47,465 nucleotides of DNA from JBEIDK01 sp040383485 (GTDB lineage Bacteria; Bacteroidota; Bacteroidia; UBA4408). The notes beneath the pieces were generated by a model. The model ran no database searches. It saw only the letters and a program-made list of their open reading frames with translations, and was not told where the DNA came from. The position numbers were made by a program, and so were the translations under genes. The stretch lies in the NCBI GenBank assembly GCA_040383485.1, contig JBEIDK010000009.1, positions 1-47,465 on the forward strand. Direction: 5' to 3'. This document shows positions 18,628-28,000 of this stretch, piece after piece; position 1 is the stretch's first letter; every line of letters begins with the position of its first letter.

Positions 18628-18637
18628 AACGATAAAA

Positions 18638-18775
18638 ATGAAAGGCGTTAAAAGGGAAAATCTTCCAACCAAAATTTGCATAACCTGTAACAAGCCATTT
18701 ACATGGAGAAAAAAGTGGGAGAAAAATTGGAACGATGTGAAATATTGCAGCGACAGGTGCAGAAATAACAAGTAA
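18638..18775 (+). CDS. DUF2256 small zinc-ribbon-like protein
   Basis: This 45-residue gene lies in the short space between the DUF2071 gene and the next photolyase. It reads MKGVKRENLPTKICITCNKP and goes on with WRKKWEKNW and YCSDRCR. Four cysteines at 14, 17, 37 and 41 (CxxC and CxxxC) suggest one bound metal, probably zinc. The pattern matches DUF2256, a short family known to travel with cryptochrome/photolyase genes. The start ATG is 10 bp after the DUF2071 stop, and its stop is 2 bp before the next ATG, which supports a real coupled gene despite its size. Function is unknown. Confidence 0.85.
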   Translation: MKGVKRENLPTKICITCNKPFTWRKKWEKNWNDVKYCSDRCRNNK

Positions 18776-18777
18776 AA

Positions 18778-20325
18778 ATGGCAAAAACAGAAAAGACTTT
18801 GCGCCTAATATTGGGTGACCAGCTTAACATAAAGCATTCGTGGTACAAAACCGTTGATGAATCGGTTACGTATGTTTTGATGGAGATACGAAGCGAAACC
18901 GATTATACCCAACATCACATTCAAAAGGTGATTGGTTTTTTTGCAGCCATGCAAAATTTCGCAAATGAATTAAAGCAGCTAAACCATCAAGTAATTTATT
19001 TCCATCTGAATGATGAAAGTAATTTGCAAGAGTTTGATAAAAATTGTGAGGCATTAATTTTAAAAAACAAGTTCACCCACTTTGAATATCAATTGCCTGA
19101 TGAATACAGATTGGATGAGCATTTAAATAGCTTTACGAATAAATTAAATATAGCAAACAATGTATATAACACAGAACATTTTTACAGCCCTCGGCATGAA
19201 TTACAAGATTTGTTTGCAGGCAAAAAAATGTACCTTATGGAAACCTTTTATCGCTACATGCGAAAAAAGCATTCTGTACTAATTGAGGATGGTGACAAGC
19301 CCTTAAATGGAAAATGGAACTTTGACCAAGACAACCGACAAAAATTACCTAAAGCGCATAAGCCAATTGCGCCATTATTATTTGCAAATGATGTTAGTGA
19401 AATTGAAAAAGAAATTAGAAAAGCCGAAGTAAAAACAATTGGGAATGTAGATAGCAAAAATTTTGTTTGGCCCATAAATAGAGCACAATCTCTACAATTG
19501 CTTGATTTTTTTGTAGAAAACTGTTTGCCTTTATTTGGAACCTTTCAAGATGCAATGGCTCCAAACGAATGGTCTATTTACCACTCGCGATTATCTTTTT
19601 CAATGAATACCAAAATGCTTTCGCCAAAAGAAGTGGTTGATAAAGCGATTGATGCCTATTTTAAAAATCCTGACCAAATTGAGTTCCATCAGTTAGAAGG
19701 TTTTGTGCGGCAAATTATTGGATGGAGAGAATACATGCGTGGTATTTATTGGATGAAAATGCCGGAATATGCATCGCTTAATTATTTTGAACATTCTGAA
19801 AAATTACCGCAATGGTTTTGGACGGGTAAAACAAAAATGAATTGCTTGAAAAATGCCATTCAACAATCGCTTAATTATGCTTATGCGCATCACATACAAC
19901 GTTTAATGATAACAGGCAATTTTGCATTACTGGCAGGAGTGCATCCCGATGAAGTGGATGCTTGGTATTTGGGTATTTATATTGATGCCATTGAATGGGT
20001 TGAAATTACCAATACCAGAGGAATGAGCCAGTTTGCAGATGGCGGAATTGTGGGAACCAAACCGTATGTAAGTTCAGCAACGTATATCAATAAAATGAGT
20101 TCATATTGCACAGGATGTTACTATGATAAAGCCAAAAAAACAGGAGATAAAGCGTGTCCGTTTAATAGTTTGTATTGGAATTTTTACGATAAACATGAAG
20201 CCAAACTAGCCAAAAACCCTCGCATAGGAATGATGTATAATGTTTGGAAAAAAATGCAACCTGAATCAAAAACAGAACTGCTGGAACAAGCAGAATATTA
20301 CTTAAATCATATTAACGAATTGTAA
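18778..20325 (+). CDS. Iron-sulfur bacterial cryptochrome/(6-4) photolyase (PhrB/CryB type)
   Basis: This 515-residue flavoprotein belongs to the FeS-BCP class (pfam DPRP), whose characterised members repair (6-4) photoproducts or act as cryptochromes. It starts LRLILGDQLNIKHSWYK, typical of the class. Four cysteines, 356, 444, 447 and 460 (SYCTGC and KACPFN), have the same spacing (88, 3 and 13) as the [4Fe-4S] ligands of Agrobacterium PhrB, so a cluster is expected. FAD-domain motifs include RQIIGWREYMRGIYWMKMP and RLMITGNFALLAGVHPDEVD. It begins 2 bp after DUF2256, and its TAA is followed at once by the ATG of the DASH gene. Repair versus sensing cannot be decided from sequence alone. Confidence 0.9.
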   Translation: MAKTEKTLRLILGDQLNIKHSWYKTVDESVTYVLMEIRSETDYTQHHIQKVIGFFAAMQNFANELKQLNHQVIYFHLNDESNLQEFDKNCEALILKNKFTHFEYQLPDEYRLDEHLNSFTNKLNIANNVYNTEHFYSPRHELQDLFAGKKMYLMETFYRYMRKKHSVLIEDGDKPLNGKWNFDQDNRQKLPKAHKPIAPLLFANDVSEIEKEIRKAEVKTIGNVDSKNFVWPINRAQSLQLLDFFVENCLPLFGTFQDAMAPNEWSIYHSRLSFSMNTKMLSPKEVVDKAIDAYFKNPDQIEFHQLEGFVRQIIGWREYMRGIYWMKMPEYASLNYFEHSEKLPQWFWTGKTKMNCLKNAIQQSLNYAYAHHIQRLMITGNFALLAGVHPDEVDAWYLGIYIDAIEWVEITNTRGMSQFADGGIVGTKPYVSSATYINKMSSYCTGCYYDKAKKTGDKACPFNSLYWNFYDKHEAKLAKNPRIGMMYNVWKKMQPESKTELLEQAEYYLNHINEL

Positions 20326-21621
20326 ATGAAAAGAGCACTAGTTTGGTTTAAAACAGATTTACGTTTGCACGATAACGAAACGTTGGTGCTTGCCATGGAA
20401 CAAAGTGATGAAGTAATTCCGGTGTATTGTTTTGACGAGGCTCACTTTAAAACGACCAAGTTTGGTTTTAAGAAAACAGGAAACTTTAGAGCACACTTTT
20501 TATTGGAATCATTAATGGATTTAGATAAAAATTTAAGAGCCGTTGGTTCGGGATTAATTGTAGTTAAAGGAAAGCCTGAAGTGGAAATTGCCAAACTAAT
20601 TGAAAAGTATAATGTTCAAAAAGTATATGCAAAAGATGAAGTAGCTTATGAAGAATTACAAACACAAGCATTGGTTCAAAAAGAATTATCTAAAATTAAC
20701 ACCCCTCTCGTAACCATTAATTCGAGCACATTGTATCAAGAGGAAGACTTACCATTTTCAATAAAAGATATTCCTGATGTATTTACCAACTTTAGAAAAC
20801 AAGTTGAAAAAGAATCGAAAATCAGAGCCGCTTTTTCAAAAACAAAAGCAATAAATTCTCCTGAAATTGATGTACTTAATTTGCCCAGTTTAGAAGAATT
20901 GGGACTTGAAAATATCGCTACTGATAATCGAGCAGTTTTAGATTTTGAAGGAGGCGAAACAGCATCATGGACAAGATTGGAACACTACTTTTTTAAAACC
21001 AAGTCATTATCTGTTTATAAAGAAACCAGAAACGGATTAGTAGGTGCTGACTATTCATCCAAATTTTCGGCTTGGCTGGCTTTGGGGTGCATTTCGGCAC
21101 GAAGTATTTATGCTCAAATACAGCACTATGAAAAGGAAATTGTTGCTAATGAGTCTACCTATTGGTTAGTTTTCGAATTGCTATGGAGAGATTATTTTAG
21201 GTTCGTTATGAAAAAATATGGGCATCTTTTCTTTTTACAAAATGGAATTAAAACTTCCAAAAAAAATTCAAACAGACACAATGCTAAATTATTTGAAACG
21301 TGGAAAAATGCACAAACCGGCAATGATTTTATAAATGCCAATATGTTGGAATTAAAACTCACTGGTTTTATGAGCAACAGAGGCCGGCAAAATGTGGCTA
21401 GTTATCTTGTTAACGATTTACAATTAGATTGGCGCTATGGTGCAGCTTATTTTGAGGAGCAACTGATAGATTATGATGTGTGCAGCAATTGGGGTAACTG
21501 GGCATACTTGGCCGGTGTGGGCAACGACCCAAGAGAAAACAGGGCATTCAACATTGAAAAGCAAGCAAATGATTACGACAAAAATAATACCTACAGAAAT
21601 TTATGGCTGAACAAAATTTAG
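20326..21621 (+). CDS. DASH family cryptochrome
   Basis: The 431 residues form a complete Cry-DASH protein. The antenna domain starts RALVWFKTDLRLHDNETL. The FAD domain has WLALGCISARSIYAQI, ELLWRDYFRFVMKKYG and the DASH-specific FMSNRGRQNVASYLVNDL, followed by DWRYGAAYFE and CSNWGNWAYLAGVGNDPREN. Known DASH proteins repair CPD lesions in single-stranded DNA and may also sense light. The start codon immediately follows the stop of the preceding photolyase gene, so the two are almost certainly translated from one message. The last 19 bases overlap the most upstream possible start of the TIGR03643-like gene. Confidence 0.93.
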   Translation: MKRALVWFKTDLRLHDNETLVLAMEQSDEVIPVYCFDEAHFKTTKFGFKKTGNFRAHFLLESLMDLDKNLRAVGSGLIVVKGKPEVEIAKLIEKYNVQKVYAKDEVAYEELQTQALVQKELSKINTPLVTINSSTLYQEEDLPFSIKDIPDVFTNFRKQVEKESKIRAAFSKTKAINSPEIDVLNLPSLEELGLENIATDNRAVLDFEGGETASWTRLEHYFFKTKSLSVYKETRNGLVGADYSSKFSAWLALGCISARSIYAQIQHYEKEIVANESTYWLVFELLWRDYFRFVMKKYGHLFFLQNGIKTSKKNSNRHNAKLFETWKNAQTGNDFINANMLELKLTGFMSNRGRQNVASYLVNDLQLDWRYGAAYFEEQLIDYDVCSNWGNWAYLAGVGNDPRENRAFNIEKQANDYDKNNTYRNLWLNKI

Positions 21622-21791
21622 TTTGCGAATACAGCGGATTGCGCTCTTTAGCAAGTCTTTTAGCAGAGCAAGAGAAACATGATACAATAAAAATGCATGC
21701 TGAAAAATTTAACTTTAATGATGAGGACAGAGACAGAATAATTCAAATGGCATGGGAAGACCGTACACCATTTGAAGCCATTGAAATTTAA
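21603..21791 (+). CDS. TIGR03643-like small protein, apparently truncated
   Basis: The frame encodes up to 62 residues and ends in NDEDRDRIIQMAWEDRTPFE plus AIEI. That block is the N-terminal half of the TIGR03643 family, small proteins found next to cryptochrome/photolyase genes. Full members continue with a segment resembling QFGLSEKEVI and a Lys/Arg-rich SFRLWRKRV end. Here the codon after ATT is TAA, and the next in-frame codons read F-R-stop-stop-E-K, as if Q, L and S had become stops. The family's usual start corresponds better to ATG 21693 (MHAEKFNFNDED), which would leave only 32 codons. I therefore suspect a decaying gene at the end of the photolyase cluster. Function of the family is unknown. 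Confidence 0.6.
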   Translation: MAEQNLVCEYSGLRSLASLLAEQEKHDTIKMHAEKFNFNDEDRDRIIQMAWEDRTPFEAIEI

Positions 21792-22046
21792 TTCCGTTGA
21801 TAGGAAAAAAGTTACTATCCAAAACAATTTTTTGAAATCATGTATTAAAGCTTCATTGTTTTAAAAATTCTTCTACATTTATTCTGATAATTAGCATTAA
21901 AATTAATTTATGGCTAAAGGACTTAAATTTTCATTTTATCAAATTGTTAAGAGTCGAAATTCTATAACTCTTTGTTTAAAAAGTATAACATACTATTATT
22001 CTATAAACTTTAATATTGCCTTTTAAGTGTTAAGAGATAAATAATC

Positions 22047-22072
22047 AACATAAACAAACAACATAAACAAAC
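22047..22072 (+). repeat. 13-bp tandem duplication in the leader of the giant surface protein gene
   Basis: AACATAAACAAAC occurs twice without a gap at 22047-22059 and 22060-22072, then AAAAAAAG leads into the ATG at 22081. The leader is A-rich and lacks a Shine-Dalgarno site, as is common in Bacteroidota. The rest of the 290-bp gap upstream (21792-22046) is AT-rich and shows nothing else I can name. Confidence 0.7.
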
Positions 22073-22080
22073 AAAAAAAG

Positions 22081-25000
22081 ATGAAAAAAAAACTACTAAG
22101 CTTGGCAATCTTATTCTCTTTCGGGACTATTGCTTACGCTGCGCCTTATTGTATTCCAACTTCAACAAACGGAACTACTGGCGGAGATTTTATTAACGGA
22201 GTTACTTTAGGTACCATAAACAACCAAAATACTGGTTCGTTAACAGGAAGTACTTACAATGATTATTCAACTCAGACAACCCAATTGTCTCAAGCAGGAA
22301 CATTTGCGCTTACTATAACCGGTGGCAACTTTGCAACGGAATTCTATGGCGCTTGGATTGATTATAATGGTGATAGCACTTTTACAGCTAATGAGAAACT
22401 TGGCCAAGTGCAATCAACAACTGCAGGCCAAATTGTTACAATAAACTTTACAGTTCCTTTAGCTACAACCATAGGTAATAAGCGTTTGAGAATCAGAAGT
22501 GCAAGAAATACCAATAACATGGATCCTTGTACTAATTACACTCGAGGTGAAACGGAAGATTATACCGTTCAAATTATAGCTGGAGGCGGATCAGGACCAA
22601 TAGCTTATTTTGGAGCTGTGCAAGCTTCTATCACTTTAGGTAATACAGTTGATTTTGTTGACTCTTCATCTTTTACACCAACTTCTTGGCTTTGGAGCTT
22701 TGCTGGAGGTACACCAGCAACTTCTTCGGCTCAAAATCCAACAGGTATTTCTTATAGTGCCGTAGGGTGTTATGCAGTAACTTTAACTGCTACTAATGCA
22801 AATGGCTCTAATGTTCTTACAAGAACATGCTACGTAATTGTGAATCCGGCAAATCCATATTGTAATACATTATACAGTACAGGTTGCTCAGGTACTAACA
22901 ATATTAATGCAGTAAATATAACTAACACAACTTTAAATAATTCTGGAACTGGTTGCAATAGTTTAAGTGGTACTGCCTACTCTATATTCCCAACTAGTGG
23001 CAATACCACTGCCACCTTATATAGAGGACAAGCATACCAACTGAATGTTACAAGTTCTTCAACAAACTCATCAATTGCTGCTTGGATTGATTATAACATG
23101 AATAATGTTTTTGACTCTACTGAATATATAAGTGTTGCTAGTCCTGCTACTCAAAATTTAGCTGCTTCAGTAATCATTAATATCCCAGCAAGCACAACTA
23201 TGGGCAATGTTAGAATAAGAATACGAACAAGAGCTAATACTGGTGGTCCTGGTGGTTCAGCTATTACTAGTACACAAGCTTGTAACTCTTTTACTGGTGG
23301 TGAAACTGAAGACTATGAATTAACAATAACAGATGCACCTCCCGTAGCTCCAACTGCAAATTTTACTGCTGATAGTTTAACGATAACAGCCGGTCAAAAT
23401 GTTGATTTTACTGATTTGTCAAATGGCTTACCAACTTCTTGGACTTGGACTTTTACAGGAGCAGCTACAACTACATCATCATTACAAAATCCGCAAAATA
23501 TCGTCTATAATACACCTGGTTGTTACGATGTAATCTTAACAGCAACAAATGCGCAAGGGTCAAATACAAAAACTCAAATTTGTTATATTACTGTTCTTGC
23601 TCCTACATATTGCGCTAATATTCATCAGAATAATTGTTCAGCCGCAGATTTTATTTCTGCAGTTTCAATTCCAACTACTGGTTTAATCAATGATAGTACA
23701 GTTTGTGATGCTCAGAATGGTAATGGTTATACAATATGGCCTGCAATAGGAGATAAAACAGGAAGTGTTTTCAGAACAGGTAGTTATTCAATAAACGTGA
23801 CTGTAAATGCGAATCGTATAATTGGAATGTGGATAGATTATGACCACAGTACTAGTTTTGAAGCATCAGAATTTATCCTAATCAGTTCTAATGCGGCAGC
23901 AAACGCTACCTCATCAGCAAACTTTACAATACCAAATTCTGCCTTGTTAGGTAATACGATGATGAGAGTTAGAAGTAGAAATGTTACTGGAACATTAACC
24001 GCAACTGATGCTTGTACTTTATTTGGTTCAGGCGAAACAGAAGATTATACAATTACAATTTTGGCACCACCTACCATTCCTCCGGTAGCTGCATTTACTG
24101 CAGATAGTTTAACGGTTGGCATTGGTCAGAATGTAGATTTTACTGATCTTAGTACAAATTTACCTACAGGTTGGTTCTGGACATTTACTGGAGGTGTTCC
24201 ATCATCTTCAAGTCTTCAAAACCCTCAAAACATTGTTTATAATACTGTTGGCTGCTATCCTGTTCAATTGGTAGCATTTAATTCTTACGGATTAGATACT
24301 ATTGTTGCTACTTGCTATATTAACGTAATCATTCCTCCGTACTGTTCTAATATTCATACAAATAATTGTACGGCTGCAGATAATATTAATAGCGTTACAA
24401 TTGCTAATACATCTATTAATAATTTAAATACTGGATGCAACGGAACAACAAATTCATTGGCATATAATATTTTTCCACCTTCTGCAACTACAACCGATAC
24501 ATTGTTAGCTGCAACCACATATCAGATAAGTGTAACAACTACTGCAGCTAGAAGAATTTCATGTTGGATTGACTATAATCAAAATGGTACATTTGATGCG
24601 AATGAATACACTGCAATTACAGCAGCATCGGTGGCGAATATTGCTTCAACAGCAAATTTAACTATACCATCAACAGCTTTATTAGGCACCACCAAGTTAA
24701 GAATTAGAAGCCGTAGTACAGCAGGTACCATGACTTCTGCAGACGCTTGTACACAATTTGGATCAGGCGAAACAGAAGATTATACAATTACCATTGATGC
24801 TGCTCCAACATTGCCTCCAGTTTCGGCATTCACTGCTGATAGCTTAACAATAACATTGGGTCAAAATGTTGATTTTGCTGACGTTTCAACAAATGTTCCA
24901 ACCACTTGGAGTTGGTCATTTCCTGGAGGTGTTCCATCATCTTCATCGCTTCAAAATCCACAGAACATAGTTTATAATTCTACTGGTTGTTATCCTGTTA

Positions 25001-28000
25001 CATTAATAACTTCGAATGCTTACGGAACAGATACAACTACAGTTAATTGCTATATTACAGTAAATACACCTCCATATTGCGCTAATGTGCAAACAAATAA
25101 TTGCGGAGGCTTTGGTGGCGGTGGCGGAAGCATCAATACCGTAGCCATAGCAAGTACAAATTTTAGTAATGCAAATACTGGGTGTACAGGAACACCATAT
25201 ACAATTTATGCACCTGCAGCAAATACCACAGCAACATTAAATAGAGGTACCACATATAACTTTAGTGTTACAGCAACTGCAACTTCAAGGATTGCTATTT
25301 GGATTGATTTAAATCAAAATTATTTATTTGATGCAACAGAATATTTCTTAGTTGCTAATTCAGTTCCAGCAAATATTCCAGCAACAATAGCTATAACTAT
25401 CCCATCGAATGCAGCAATAGGTCAGGTAGGTATGCGCGTAAGGTTAACAAATACTGCTACTACTTTAGGAGCAGCAAATGCATGTACTTCAAATGGAAAC
25501 GGAGAAACAGAAGATTATAAAATAACAATTGGTGCTGGTGGAAATAATCCTCCTGCAACTGATTTTAATGCCAACTTTACTTCAATCTCACCATTTGGAA
25601 GTATTAATTTTAGTGATAATTCATCAAATACTCCAACATCATGGATGTGGTATTTTCCGGGTGGTTCACCTTCTACATCTACTGCTCAAAATCCTACTGG
25701 TATTATTTATAGCAGCCCAGGTTGCTATGATGTTTCATTAGTATCTACTAATGCATTTGGAAGTGACTCAGTTACAAAACCATGCTTTATTAATGTAACA
25801 TCAGCAGCGTCATTTTGTATACCAACACATACAAATGCTTGTACAAATAGTTATATAAATACTGTTCAAATTACTGGAACAACTTTAAATAATGCGTTAA
25901 CAGGTTGCAATAATGTTACAGCTCAAGGTTATACAATATGGCCAGCTTCAGGCAATACAACTGCACAATTAAATCGCAGTCAAAGCTACAACCTTAAAGT
26001 AACTTGTAATATAGGTTCAAGAATTTCAGTTTGGATTGATTATAATCATAATAATATTTTTGAAACTTCTGAATGGACTCAAGTTGCTACTGGTTCACAA
26101 GCAAATACTGCTAGTACAGTAAGTATTTTTGTTCCAGCCAATGCTGTTGCAGGTCCTACAGGAATGCGTATTAGAAGTATAACTACTCCAGCTGGCGGCG
26201 GTGGCGGCGGTGGTGCTGTAAATGCTGCGGCCAACTCATGCACTACATTTGCAACCGGTGAAAGTGAAGATTACACTGTAACTATTTTTGATCCAACTTT
26301 AATTCCAGTAGCTAATTTTAATGCAACAAGTTCAACAACCATTTGTGTAGGTGGTTCAGTTAGTTTTGCTGATTTAAGCACCAATACTCCTAACGTTTGG
26401 AATTGGACTTTGCCAGGAACTGTAACAGGCAGCTCAACTTTAAAAAACCCAACGGTAGTATATAACACAGCAGGTGTTTTTCCTGTTACACTTTACGCTG
26501 CTAATGGTAATGGAAGCGATACAATTACACAAACAAGTTATGTTACGGTAAATGTTGGTCCAAATATAAATGCAGGTGCAAACACATCTGTTTGCTCAGG
26601 TTTATCAGCCCAATTAAATGCTTCCGGAGCTAACAACTATTCTTGGAGTCCTTCAGCAGGGTTGAGTAATACAACAATCGGGAATCCTATAGCTACTCCT
26701 TCGGTTACAACAGCTTATATTGTTTCTGCAACGGGTAATGGTTGTATTTCTCATGATACAGTTGTTGTTACTGTGAATCCATTTCCAGTAAGTGTGTTAA
26801 ATAATTTACCTCCAATATCACAATGTGATGGCACAATAACTTTAGATGCTGGGAATGCTGGTTCTTCTTATTTATGGAATGATTCAAGCGTTTCAACTTC
26901 TCAGACAATTACCGTTTCAACTTCACAAATTTACTCAGTAATAACAACCAATTCTTTCGGCTGTTCAATTACTGATTCTAGAAATGTTGAAATAAATTCT
27001 ACTCCAGTTGTAAATTTAGGAAATCCAGTTACACAATGTGGCGGCTCAGTTAATTTGAATGCCGGAAATTCTGGTTCAGCATTTTTATGGAGTAATGGAG
27101 CAACTACCCAGAGCATTTTAGCCACATCAACCAATACATATTCTGTAGTAGTTAATAATAATGGTTGTACTGCTAGTGGTTCAGTTTTAATTACTATCAA
27201 TAGCGCTGCCGTATCAACAGGATTAGGAACAACTATTTGTGCTGGAACAACTGCTCAATTAACTGCTAATGGAACTGGAACTTTTTCTTGGACCCCTTCT
27301 GCAAGCTTAAGCAACGCTAATGTTTCAAATCCTATTGCTGCTCCAAGTACTACAACATTATATACTGTAACAATAACCAATAACGGATGTACTGCAACTG
27401 CTACACAATTGGTAACAATTAACCCAGTAAATAACAATTCAAGTGCAGGTAATAATGTTAGTATTTGTCGTAATGCTTCTACACAATTGTTAGCAACAGG
27501 GGGTACTTCATATTTATGGAGCCCTAGTTCAGGTTTGAGTAATCCAAATATTTCAAATCCAATTGCTACACCAAACTCAACAACTACTTACTCTGTTATT
27601 GTAACAAATGGCTCATGTAGTGCTACAAAAAATGTTACTGTTACATTAATTGGAGCAAATGCAACAGCTGGTTTAGATATTACTGTATGTCCTAATAATA
27701 CAGCTCAGTTAAATGCTTCAGGAGGAACTTCATATTCTTGGAGTCCTGCTACAAATTTAAGTGCTACCAATATTGCAAATCCAATTTTTACTGCTGGCAC
27801 AAATTCTACATATTTAGTTGACATCTCAAATGGGCAATGCACTTATACTGATACTGTAAATGTAAATGTTGGAGTAGTTACGGCAAATGCAGGTAATGAT
27901 ACTTCAATATGTAACGGTGGGAATATTCAACTTGTTGCAAATGGAGGTGTAAATTACACATGGACACCATCAACTGGACTTGATAATGCAAGCATTGCAA

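Noticed and set aside
26271..27437. Minus-strand frames inside the giant surface gene
   Set aside because: Shadow frames of the repetitive coding sequence.
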